Source of the DNA: a virus
Virus record (IMG/VR): IMGVR_UViG_3300042887_001327
Span: 1-21,414 of that record
Strand: one strand, 5' to 3'
DNA: 21,414 bases
Shown one piece after another: positions 1 through 6,163 of the stretch (position 1 is its first letter; the number at the start of each line of letters is the position of its first letter). The notes under the pieces were generated by a model, which made no database searches, had not been told where the DNA came from, and worked only from the letters and a program-made list of their open reading frames with translations. The position numbers were made by a program, and so were the translations under genes.

Positions 1-1
1 G

Positions 2-610
2 CGTGATCTGAACAAGCGCGAACACACCAAGCACCTGCTGCGCCTGCGTCACCCCACGGCGCTCAAGAACGACGAGGGCCACGGTGAGATCATCCTGCTG
101 AACTCGCACGACGGCACGAGCTCGTTCCAGTTGATGTCGGGCTTCTTTCGCATGGTGTGCGCCAACGGCATCATCGCAGGTGACGTGGCCGCAGATTGTC
201 GCGTGCGTCACACCGGGCGCGTGGTTGACGACGTGGTGGACGCGTCCTACCGCGTGATCGACGAGCTCAACGCCGTGGGCTCGCGCATCAACGACTACAA
301 GGCCGTGACGATGGATCGCCCCCACCAAGAGCTCTTCGCACGCGCCGCGTTGGCACTGCGCTACGACGACGGTGCCGCGCCCATCACCTCGGAGCGCCTG
401 CTCACCCTGCGCCGCTGGGACGACAACAAGGACAACCTCTGGACGACGTTCAATCGTGTGCAGGAGAACATGATCAAGGGCGGCGTGCAGGGTCGCACAA
501 CTAACGGTCGCAACATGTCAACGCGTGCCGTGGGTGGCGTGACCGAGAACGTCAAGTTGAACAAGGCGCTCTGGACGCTGGCCGACGAATACGCCAAGCT
601 CGCAGCGTAA
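2..610 (+). CDS. DUF932 family phage/plasmid protein, 5' end outside window
   Basis: The reading frame is open from base 2 to the TAA at 608-610, so the gene starts upstream of the window and about 202 residues are visible. The visible part matches the DUF932 family from memory of its signature: a LLNSHDGTSSFQL block, then GFFRMVCANGI and an RVRHTGR stretch. DUF932 proteins are common on phages and plasmids; their biochemical role is not established. An internal ATG at 131 falls inside the conserved block and is not the real start. The gene is followed by a short G/C hairpin and then the next plus-strand gene. Family call is fairly secure; function unknown. Confidence 0.85.
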   Translation, partial: RDLNKREHTKHLLRLRHPTALKNDEGHGEIILLNSHDGTSSFQLMSGFFRMVCANGIIAGDVAADCRVRHTGRVVDDVVDASYRVIDELNAVGSRINDYKAVTMDRPHQELFARAALALRYDDGAAPITSERLLTLRRWDDNKDNLWTTFNRVQENMIKGGVQGRTTNGRNMSTRAVGGVTENVKLNKALWTLADEYAKLAA

Positions 611-618
611 AAACAACA

Positions 619-632
619 GGGGGCTCGCCCCC
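619..632 (+). other. short G/C hairpin after DUF932 gene
   Basis: GGGGG (619-623) can pair with CCCCC (628-632) around a CTCG tetraloop, nine bases after the DUF932 stop. The following bases are GTTTGC, so there is no proper T-tract and it would be at best a weak terminator or an mRNA-end stabiliser. A mirror-image hairpin with the same CTCG loop lies at 1016-1029 after the next gene. Confidence 0.5.
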
Positions 633-648
633 GTTTGCATCCAACAGC

Positions 649-697
649 TTTACAATGTAAACTGTAGTTTCAGTACCCAAACACGACAAACACGGAG
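649..697 (+). promoter_or_regulatory. palindromic leader upstream of the 706 gene
   Basis: A perfect 6-1-6 palindrome, TTTACAATGTAAA, sits at 649-661 and contains the -10-like TACAAT (651-656). No matching -35 box lies 17 bases upstream, because the G/C hairpin occupies that place; TTGCAT (635-640) with TAAACT (658-663) at 17 bases is an alternative pair. CACGGAG at 691-697 is the ribosome-binding site and is shared with the leaders at 5801 and 10062. The palindrome closely resembles TTTACATTGTCAA at 10045-10057. Role as promoter/operator is inferred. Confidence 0.4.
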
Positions 698-705
698 CCT
701 TAAAA

Positions 706-1008
706 ATGAACTTCACCCCCTCAGCAGTCGACCAGCTCGGTCTCCTCCTCGCCCAAATCGCCGACCTCACCAAGCAAGCCGACGCCATCAAGAAAGTTGT
801 CAAAGAACGCGGTGCCGACGGCAACCTCGAAGTCGATGCCGACGGCGTCGCGTTCGTGGAAGGCTCGTTGTTTCGCGCGACCTACAGCGAATTTAACAGC
901 ACCATCTTCGACAAGGAAAAGTTCGTCAAGCAGTTCGGCGAGGCCGAGTACGCCAAGTACACCAAGCAGTCTGCCTCGTTTCAAGTTCGCGTCAAAGCCC
1001 GCAAGTAA
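706..1008 (+). CDS. small phage protein of unknown function, coiled-coil start
   Basis: 100 residues. ATG at 706 follows CACGGAG at 691-697 with an 8-base spacer. Residues about 8-35 are a helical, probably coiled-coil segment (LGLLLAQIADLTKQADAIKK). The second half has an EGSLFRATYSEF block and a basic end (VRVKARK). This layout, a short helix followed by a beta-rich 'G.l.ra.vs' domain, is recognised from other phage proteins, but I cannot name a family. It is flanked by mirror-image G/C hairpins and sits between the DUF932 gene and another small gene in the same direction. An overlapping minus-strand frame at 721-1044 is a shadow. Confidence 0.75.
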   Translation: MNFTPSAVDQLGLLLAQIADLTKQADAIKKVVKERGADGNLEVDADGVAFVEGSLFRATYSEFNSTIFDKEKFVKQFGEAEYAKYTKQSASFQVRVKARK

Positions 1009-1015
1009 ACCAACC

Positions 1016-1029
1016 GCCCCCTCGGGGGC
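1016..1029 (+). other. short G/C hairpin after the 706 gene
   Basis: GCCCC (1016-1020) pairs with GGGGC (1025-1029) around CTCG, eight bases after the stop of the 706 gene. No T-tract follows. It is the mirror image of the hairpin at 619-632, so each of the first two genes ends with the same kind of element. The AAGG ribosome-binding site of the next gene starts two bases later, so it could affect translation of that gene. Confidence 0.45.
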
Positions 1030-1042
1030 TAAGGCACCCAAC

Positions 1043-1252
1043 ATGAACTACGAGCAACTGATCGCGTCGTACCCCGACGACCTCGCCAAGCACGCAGTGT
1101 GCACAGGCTGGAACGCGGCCAACACCGTCATGATGAACGCGATCATGAACCAGATCACCGTCGCCACCGAGGCCGGGAACTACTCAACCGCCTCGACGCT
1201 CTTCAGACTGCTCGACAACCTGCAGTCCACGCTCGCCATCAAGCGGGTCTAA
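1043..1252 (+). CDS. small unknown phage protein
   Basis: 69 residues from ATG at 1043, preceded by TAAGG at 1030-1034. The same frame is open further upstream to 797, but that part is antisense-like shadow over the 706 gene, and the ATG after the hairpin is the sensible start. The product is predicted mostly helical (MNYEQLIASYP..., NTVMMNAIMNQITVATEAGNYS...) with no membrane segment and no recognised motif. Its last 14 bases overlap the 3' end of the convergent SNF2-type helicase gene, so transcripts from the two strands meet here. It resembles small helical phage accessory proteins; function unknown. Confidence 0.65.
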   Translation: MNYEQLIASYPDDLAKHAVCTGWNAANTVMMNAIMNQITVATEAGNYSTASTLFRLLDNLQSTLAIKRV

Positions 1253-2537
1253 CCATCGCGCGCAAGAGCTCGACCTGCGTCGTGCTCTTTTCCCCCAGCC
1301 GCGCCAACACCACCTCATCTGTCGTACCCGCCACAACGAGGTGGTGGATAAAAACCGGCCTTGTCTGACCCTGACGGTGCAACCTCCCACAAGCCTGAAT
1401 GTACTGCCCAAGGCTCGCCGGGAGTGTGAACCACACCGCGATACTCCCCCCGTGCTGCAGGTTCAAGCCCGCCCCACACGAGTCAGGGTGCGCCAAGGCG
1501 ACCTTCTGCAAGCCGGCGTTCCACCTGTCAACGTCCAGCAGCTCGGCACCCGTGGCGGCCTGTATCCGGTCGATCTCGTGCCTGTAGCCGTAGAACACCA
1601 GCACCGGGTTGCCGTTGGCACCCTCAATCACATCCTGCAGGCCGGCAAGCTTCACGTTGGAGAACACATGTACGGCTTTATCCTCGTCGTAGATCGCCCC
1701 GCCCGAGAGCTGGTGAAGCTTGCCCCAGAGCACCGCGGCGTTAGCCGCCGTGATCGGTTCACCGTTTGAGATGGGCAGGAGCGCATCGCGTCTGAGCTGC
1801 TCGTAGACCCTGAGCTCACCGGGCAGCATCTCGACCACCGTGTTGCTGTCAACACGCTCAGGCATGTCCAAGTAATCCTCAGCACGCATGGCCACCGTGA
1901 TGTCCTTGACCCTTGCGTGTATCTCCTTTTCTGCGTTGGGACGGGGTGCGAGGCTCCAGCCCATGTAGTCGCCCACAAAGAACGCGTTGGTGTAGCCCGT
2001 GTAGGTCTTGCCCAGCCTCTCGCCCCTGTCAGCCAAGTAGCACTGGCTCCAGAGCCCCAGCAAGCCCTCTGAGGCCGGTGTGGCACTCAGGAGTATCACC
2101 CGGTCAAACTTAACGCGCCTAAGCGCCTTAAATCGCGCCGTGGACGGGCTCTTGAACCCCTGACTCTCGTCCACCACCAAAACATTGAACGGCCAACGAT
2201 CCTTGAGCTCGTCCACCAGCCACTTCACGTTGTCTCGCCCGATCACCTTGACCGCGCACGGTGTCCTGAGCGCCCTTAGTCGCTGCGCTGGGTTGCCCTT
2301 GATCACCAGCATCGGCATCTTGGGTGCCCACAGATCGCGCTCGGCCTCCCACACGTGCTCAGAAACACGCTTAGGAGCCACGATCAGCACTTGGATAGGC
2401 TCACCCCTTGCCTTCATCATCCGAAGCGCCTGCAGGGTCGCTGCGGTCTTGCCCAGCCCCACCTCCGACCAACACATCGCCCCGCGGTGCTCCACCATGT
2501 GCTCGGCCATCCTCAACTGATAATCGTGCAGTTTCAT
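1239..2537 (-). CDS. SNF2/DEAD-like superfamily 2 helicase
   Basis: 432 residues. Motif I is EVGLGKT at 25-31, Ia is VAPKRV at 53-58, II (Walker B) is DESQ at 123-126, and III is SATP at 151-154. Near the C-terminus are SCGAGLNLQ (motif V) and QACGRLHRQGQ (motif VI, with the arginine finger). This is the short SNF2-like ATPase found in many phage replication modules beside VRR-NUC and primase-helicase genes, probably a DNA translocase or fork-remodelling helicase. Start ATG at 2537 has AAAGGA about 8 bases upstream, and MKLHDYQ is the normal beginning of the fold (Q-motif-like). The first 137 bases lie inside the 3' end of the VRR-NUC gene. The end overlaps the convergent 1043 gene by 14 bases. 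Last gene of the leftward operon. Confidence 0.93.
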   Translation of the reverse strand: MKLHDYQLRMAEHMVEHRGAMCWSEVGLGKTAATLQALRMMKARGEPIQVLIVAPKRVSEHVWEAERDLWAPKMPMLVIKGNPAQRLRALRTPCAVKVIGRDNVKWLVDELKDRWPFNVLVVDESQGFKSPSTARFKALRRVKFDRVILLSATPASEGLLGLWSQCYLADRGERLGKTYTGYTNAFFVGDYMGWSLAPRPNAEKEIHARVKDITVAMRAEDYLDMPERVDSNTVVEMLPGELRVYEQLRRDALLPISNGEPITAANAAVLWGKLHQLSGGAIYDEDKAVHVFSNVKLAGLQDVIEGANGNPVLVFYGYRHEIDRIQAATGAELLDVDRWNAGLQKVALAHPDSCGAGLNLQHGGSIAVWFTLPASLGQYIQACGRLHRQGQTRPVFIHHLVVAGTTDEVVLARLGEKSTTQVELLRAMVRPA

Positions 2538-2805
2538 CTAAGAATCCTTTAACCTCATCGTGCCCATACAGTACCCGGGCATCAAACCCCAAGTCACCCA
2601 AAACCTTCAGCCGGTACTTTTGCAACTCACTAAGTTTTCCTGTGCCTGTCTTCAACTCGATGAACGTCACCCGCCCGCCCGGCATCAAAACCAAGCGATC
2701 AGGCCACCCCGCCGAGGCCGGGCTGACGAACTTCACCGCCAGCCCACCAAGCCGCTTTATACCCCCCACTAAACGCTTTTCTACGTCCTTTTCCATGTCA
2801 CCCAT
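2401..2805 (-). CDS. VRR-NUC domain nuclease
   Basis: 134 residues. The PD-(D/E)XK signature is clear: GWPDRL at 33-38 (Asp36), IELK at 49-52 (Glu50, Lys52) and Gln62 of the following helix. VRR-NUC proteins are structure-specific or junction-type nucleases, and in phages sit next to an SNF2-like helicase, as here. The core fold should finish near residue 90. The last roughly 45 residues are Gly/Asp/Arg-rich and low-complexity, and are read from DNA that also encodes the helicase N-terminus, so this tail is probably overprinted and may be dispensable. The ATG at 2805 has no good Shine-Dalgarno; ATG at 2796 is an alternative, and the GTGACAT repeat sits between them. Confidence 0.88.
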   Translation of the reverse strand: MGDMEKDVEKRLVGGIKRLGGLAVKFVSPASAGWPDRLVLMPGGRVTFIELKTGTGKLSELQKYRLKVLGDLGFDARVLYGHDEVKGFLDETARLSVEDGRAHGGAPRGDVLVGGGAGQDRSDPAGASDDEGKG

Positions 2806-2820
2806 GACACTATGACCAGC

Positions 2821-2901
2821 TTTGCTAACTCTATATAGGAAGTATGTAGTGTGTTACCACCTAACATCACAGTTACCCTATATAAAATATATATAAATAT
2901 A
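2821..2901. other. AT-rich block, possible DNA-unwinding element
   Basis: The part from 2877 to 2901 is almost pure A/T (CCCTATATAAAATATATATA and onward), and TATATA-type steps also occur at 2832-2837. It abuts the iteron pair at 2902 and 2911 and would melt easily, as expected of an origin unwinding element. It could instead hold minus-strand -10 boxes for the VRR-NUC gene. No convincing -35 box was found on that strand, so the promoter reading is weaker. Confidence 0.45.
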
Positions 2902-2951
2902 GTGACATAGGTGACATGTTCCCTATGATGACACCTAATGTCACTACCCCC

Positions 2952-2981
2952 CTTTCATGTCACCATATAGTGACATGAAAG
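2952..2981. repeat. perfect 12-bp inverted repeat inside the iteron cluster
   Basis: CTTTCATGTCAC (2952-2963) and GTGACATGAAAG (2970-2981) are perfect complements separated by CATATA. The arms contain two facing iterons. On the plus strand the hairpin is followed by CCCTTTTTT (2982-2990), which looks like a rho-independent terminator, but no plus-strand gene ends nearby. It may be a paired protein-binding site, a cruciform, or a terminator for antisense transcripts. Confidence 0.7.
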
Positions 2982-3059
2982 CCCTTTTTTGCCTACTTTT
3001 TACACCGCATGTCACCATGTCACCCCTACGGTGACATACGCCGACAGTTTTTAACCATG

Positions 3060-5549
3060 TCACCATACCTCGCCCCCAACGTCCACAACCCCCATTGCCT
3101 TGCTCAGCGGCACGGCCAGATAGCGGCCAGTGGACAGCCGTTTTTTGAGCCCACCGTTCAACTTCAGCACCGCCGCACCCGCCAAACTGGTGTCCCTTTT
3201 ACTGGGGCTCCTCACGTCCAGCCACCTCAGAATCTCTGAGGCGCTCATCCATTTACACCGCGTTTCGCTAAAATCCGCCCACGCCAAGCCGTCCGTTATG
3301 AGCTCCACAATCGGGTCGGACTGCTCAAACTGGTTGTTATGCACGCTCACCTCGCCCATCTCCGACTGGCTAAGGTAGTGCACCTCGCCAGCCTTCCAGA
3401 GCGCCAGCACCTCCGCCCAGAGCTGCTGCATGTCGATCGAGTGGTCGTGCACGACAGCACTCACCGGGATCACCCAGAAGCGACTGTTGCCCGTGGGGTC
3501 ACCCAAGAACGTCTCGTCGTTCACCGAGGCCGCGAACACCGTGCGCCGGGCGTAGCGCGAAGACGCCGCGGCATAGGGCCTGCGTATCTCGTCCACCGTC
3601 TGGGTGAGGAAGGCCTTGAGCGCCGCGATGTCGCTCTTCTTAAACGTCGCATCAAGCTCACCCAGCTCAGCCAACCAGCCCGAGAGCACGTTCATGAGCG
3701 AGTCCTTGTCGTGCACGTTCAGGCTCTTGCCGGTGTTGACTAGGTTCAAGTTCGCCGGCACAAGCGAAGTCAGCCACCGGGTCTTGCCGATGTACTGCGC
3801 GCCTTGGAGCACCAGCACGCCACGCGCCATCACCCCGTCGGGCGAGTAGGCCGCGGCAATCGCCGAGAGCGCCCACTTGCGCATGAGCAGCTCCTTGCGC
3901 CCGCGCTCGATGGCCTCGGTCACCTCCACCAGCGTGTCGTACCAGCTCTGCAGCCGGCTCACACCGTCCCATGGCTTGCTACTCACCCACTCGACCACCG
4001 GGTTGTAGACGTTCATGTCGGCGATCGTGGTGACGATGCTCTTCAGGTACTGCGTCCTGATCTCGGCCTTGTGGCACATCGAGCGGATCACCGTGAGCGA
4101 GGCCTCGGCCGCGTTGTCCATCGTCCAGCCCGCACCGGGCACGAGGATCTCGTCGTGCTTGTTGATGCAGTTGTAGCGCACGACTATCCCCGCGTTCTGG
4201 CAGACCGCTGCCACGTTCTCAATCGTCTGCTGGGGCGCGCCCTCGGCGTTCATGTCAGGCAGCGCCACCTGCGCACGCCGTGGGCGCATCATGCGCCGGA
4301 TGTCGGCAACTGGCATGTTCGCCCCCAGCTCAATAAAGCGACGCCTGAGCGCCTGCACGAGCGCGGCCTGCTCAACCTGCCCAACGTCCAAACCGATCTC
4401 TGCCGTGAGCGCCTCCAAATCTGTTAATGCGGCCGCCGCGATGCGCTCCGACCAACTGGCGACGGCCGCTGTCTTTTCCGCGGCAATTTCTGGCAGGCCC
4501 TCGCACATCCTGATCATGGCCAGCTGCGAGGGGTGTGACTGTATCTGGACCAGATCGAGCGGGTCAGCGCCCTCATCGAGGTGGCCGAACTTGTGCACGC
4601 GCACCAGATCAAAGACGTTGACCGCGCGCCCCAGACACGGGTCGGTCGCGTGCTTGTTGACCACGTGCATACGGTCGTCGCTGATAAAGGCACCACCCAC
4701 TGAGCCGCCACCGGCCTTGTAGGTGAGCCGGCGCTCGTTGTCATCCATCTGGAAGCGGAACTTATCCGACAGCCAGCGCACGATCACCTCCTCGACACTG
4801 AAAGCACGACAGAACGCGCCCACCACGCCGGGCTTCTCACGCGGGTCGCTCATGGCGTAAGACGACGAGCCCTCGTACTCGGGCACCATCACGGACGACA
4901 CGTCAATGCCTACCGAGTCGAACCAGCCAGACGACATACCCGAGCGAGCCTCAACGGGGTCAGTCACGCCAGCCTCGAACACAGGGGCGGCTGTGTAGTG
5001 CGCCTGCACGGGGTTAAAGACCGAGTGATCAAGGCCTGCGATGCCGATACCCCACGCACGCAGCTGAGCGCTCGTGCGAGGCTCGGCCAACCAGAACCAC
5101 ACGTGTGCCTTGAGTACGCCGGGTGTGCGCCCTGCAGACGACGAGAGCTGCCACCAGTAGCGCACACCAGCGAACGCAGGCAGCGTGGCCTCGATCCACG
5201 CGTCGATCGCCTCCTCAGGTGCGCCACCATGCTCGAAGTTATCAACGTCAAACATAACCGCGTGCAGCGGCTGATCGGTGAAGTTAACCAGCGCACGTCG
5301 CACGTACCCCGGGTACTCCGAGGGCTCAGCGAGCTCGTCACCCACGTAAGCCCCGCGTATCAGGCACACGTCGGGTTTACCCTCAATCCTCTTGAGCATC
5401 GCGCCGAGCTCGTCTAAACTTGCGACCTGCTCGCGGCGCATCTTAAAGTGCTTGGCGTCCTCGTAGCCATCGATCGTACCGTCTTGTTTCCATAACTTGG
5501 TCATCCTGCGACCGTTCATCGTTTTAAGCAACGTTATCGTGTCTGTCAT
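3060..5549 (-). CDS. primase-polymerase (AEP) fused to VapE-type SF3-like helicase
   Basis: 829 residues with two enzymatic halves. The N-terminal half looks like an archaeo-eukaryotic primase: FDVD at 100-103 (metal-binding D101, D103), the HVWF strand with His149, and LDHS with Asp174. The C-terminal half is a virulence-associated-E-like P-loop ATPase: WDGVSRLQ near 527, Walker A GAQYIGKT at 583-590, an acidic Walker B stretch LAELGELD near 627-633, and NSRFWVIPV near 688-696 with the arginine finger. Such fusions prime and unwind DNA at phage replication forks. Start ATG at 5549 lies one base after the HTH gene stop, with AAGG inside the last HTH codons, so translation is probably coupled. 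The TGA stop lies within the last GTGACAT iteron. Confidence 0.92.
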   Translation of the reverse strand: MTDTITLLKTMNGRRMTKLWKQDGTIDGYEDAKHFKMRREQVASLDELGAMLKRIEGKPDVCLIRGAYVGDELAEPSEYPGYVRRALVNFTDQPLHAVMFDVDNFEHGGAPEEAIDAWIEATLPAFAGVRYWWQLSSSAGRTPGVLKAHVWFWLAEPRTSAQLRAWGIGIAGLDHSVFNPVQAHYTAAPVFEAGVTDPVEARSGMSSGWFDSVGIDVSSVMVPEYEGSSSYAMSDPREKPGVVGAFCRAFSVEEVIVRWLSDKFRFQMDDNERRLTYKAGGGSVGGAFISDDRMHVVNKHATDPCLGRAVNVFDLVRVHKFGHLDEGADPLDLVQIQSHPSQLAMIRMCEGLPEIAAEKTAAVASWSERIAAAALTDLEALTAEIGLDVGQVEQAALVQALRRRFIELGANMPVADIRRMMRPRRAQVALPDMNAEGAPQQTIENVAAVCQNAGIVVRYNCINKHDEILVPGAGWTMDNAAEASLTVIRSMCHKAEIRTQYLKSIVTTIADMNVYNPVVEWVSSKPWDGVSRLQSWYDTLVEVTEAIERGRKELLMRKWALSAIAAAYSPDGVMARGVLVLQGAQYIGKTRWLTSLVPANLNLVNTGKSLNVHDKDSLMNVLSGWLAELGELDATFKKSDIAALKAFLTQTVDEIRRPYAAASSRYARRTVFAASVNDETFLGDPTGNSRFWVIPVSAVVHDHSIDMQQLWAEVLALWKAGEVHYLSQSEMGEVSVHNNQFEQSDPIVELITDGLAWADFSETRCKWMSASEILRWLDVRSPSKRDTSLAGAAVLKLNGGLKKRLSTGRYLAVPLSKAMGVVDVGGEVW

Positions 5550-5550
5550 A

Positions 5551-5733
5551 TCAAACCTTGTAAGTGAATTTCTTACCCGCGGCCAAACTCAGCGCTGCTG
5601 CGAAGCGCTCCGAGGGCTTGCGCTTCCCGTGCGCGATCATTCCAAGATAGCTCATGCTACTGTGCACGCCAAGCGCAAGATCACGCTTTTGCTGCGCAGT
5701 CAGCGAGGCATAATACTTACTGAACTTGAACAT
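5551..5733 (-). CDS. Cro/YdaS-like helix-turn-helix regulator
   Basis: 60 residues. An upstream in-frame ATG at 5766 would add 11 residues, but ATG at 5733 has a perfect GGAGG six bases upstream and begins where the fold begins, so I chose it. Residues about 11-45 form a Cro-like HTH: an AQQKRDLALGVHSSMSYLGM core and then HGKRKPS, a typical basic end of the recognition helix in Cro/YdaS proteins. It is the first gene of the leftward replication operon and diverges from the 5816 gene across an 82-base promoter region. It probably binds there and controls the two operons. Whether it is a Cro-type repressor or a YdaS-like toxin-antitoxin relative cannot be settled here. Confidence 0.82.
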   Translation of the reverse strand: MFKFSKYYASLTAQQKRDLALGVHSSMSYLGMIAHGKRKPSERFAAALSLAAGKKFTYKV

Positions 5734-5759
5734 ACAAAACCTCCGAAAGAGCAAAAATA

Positions 5760-5813
5760 TTAACACAGTTAAAATCCGTGATACTATTTAAATTCATCAA
5801 CACGGAGAAACAC
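5760..5813 (+). promoter_or_regulatory. sigma70-like promoter and leader for rightward replication operon
   Basis: TTAACA (5760-5765), 16 bases, TACTAT (5782-5787), then the ribosome-binding leader CACGGAGAAACAC (5801-5813) just before ATG at 5816. The bases after the -35 box are CAGTTAAAA, as in the promoter at 10024, and the leader is identical to that at 10062-10074. The region is shared with the start of the divergent HTH gene, so it probably contains that regulator's operators, though I could not define a clear operator repeat. Confidence 0.6.
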
Positions 5814-5815
5814 AA

Positions 5816-6163
5816 ATGTTTACGATCAATATCCAAGCCCAGACAATTGAAGAGCTACGCCGCAAGGTATCTGATTTAAGTAGCGCGATATCCACGATTA
5901 GTAACGCAGTGATGGTAGCTGACAAGCCACCAGTCGAAGAGGCAGAAGAACCCAAGCCCAAGGTCGCCAAGCCACGCAAGAAGGCCGAGCCCGAGCACAT
6001 CAGTGTCGAGGATCTGCAGGCGCTGTGCGTGACCACGGCCGCGGAGGTTGGTAGCCCCGCAGTCAAGGCGATGATCTCGTCCTACAGCACCGGCGGCATC
6101 AAGGCCATGACCGACGAGCAGCGCGACGAGCTGGCCGCCAAGCTGAGCAACCGCCATGAGTGA
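5816..6163 (+). CDS. unknown protein, first gene of rightward replication operon
   Basis: 115 residues in three parts: an N-terminal helix (IEELRRKVSDLSSAISTISN) with coiled-coil character, a flexible charged linker rich in Glu, Pro and Lys (about residues 38-62), and a small C-terminal helical domain (ISVEDLQALCVTTAAEVGSP, then a KAMTDEQRDELAAKL end). The C-terminal layout resembles a small domain common in phage proteins encoded next to recombination or SSB genes, but I cannot name the family. ATG at 5816 follows the shared CACGGAG leader. Its stop overlaps the start of the DUF2800 gene by 8 bases, suggesting coupled translation and a link to the DNA-processing genes. Confidence 0.75.
   Translation: MFTINIQAQTIEELRRKVSDLSSAISTISNAVMVADKPPVEEAEEPKPKVAKPRKKAEPEHISVEDLQALCVTTAAEVGSPAVKAMISSYSTGGIKAMTDEQRDELAAKLSNRHE

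Larger units (their letters stand above)
2795..3063. repeat. cluster of ten GTGACAT iterons; candidate replication origin or operator array
   Basis: Exact GTGACAT or its complement ATGTCAC occurs starting at 2795, 2902, 2911, 2938, 2957, 2970, 3009, 3017, 3031 and 3057. Both orientations are present and most copies extend to (A/G)GTGACAT. Variants (TGACAC) occur at 2805 and 2929. I noticed only one other exact copy in the window (8757, inside the polymerase gene). The cluster fills the spacer between the primase-helicase and VRR-NUC genes; the outermost copies reach the stop codon of one and the start of the other. Iterons plus an AT-rich block beside a primase-helicase gene resemble theta-type phage or plasmid origins. 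A regulator-binding array is the main alternative. Confidence 0.75.

Noticed and set aside
721-1044. 107-codon minus-strand open frame over the 706 gene
   Set aside because: No ribosome-binding site, Leu/Gly-rich antisense-type composition, and it mirrors a well-supported plus-strand gene.
3009-3239. 76-codon plus-strand frame starting in the iteron region
   Set aside because: It begins on an iteron and then reads antisense through the primase-helicase C-terminus, with no ribosome-binding site.
3804-4722. Long plus-strand frames antisense to the primase-helicase
   Set aside because: GC-rich antisense frames of a long coding region; the minus-strand product has complete primase and ATPase motifs.
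5734-5766. 11-residue N-terminal extension of the HTH protein
   Set aside because: ATG at 5733 has GGAGG at six bases; the extension would put that site inside the gene.
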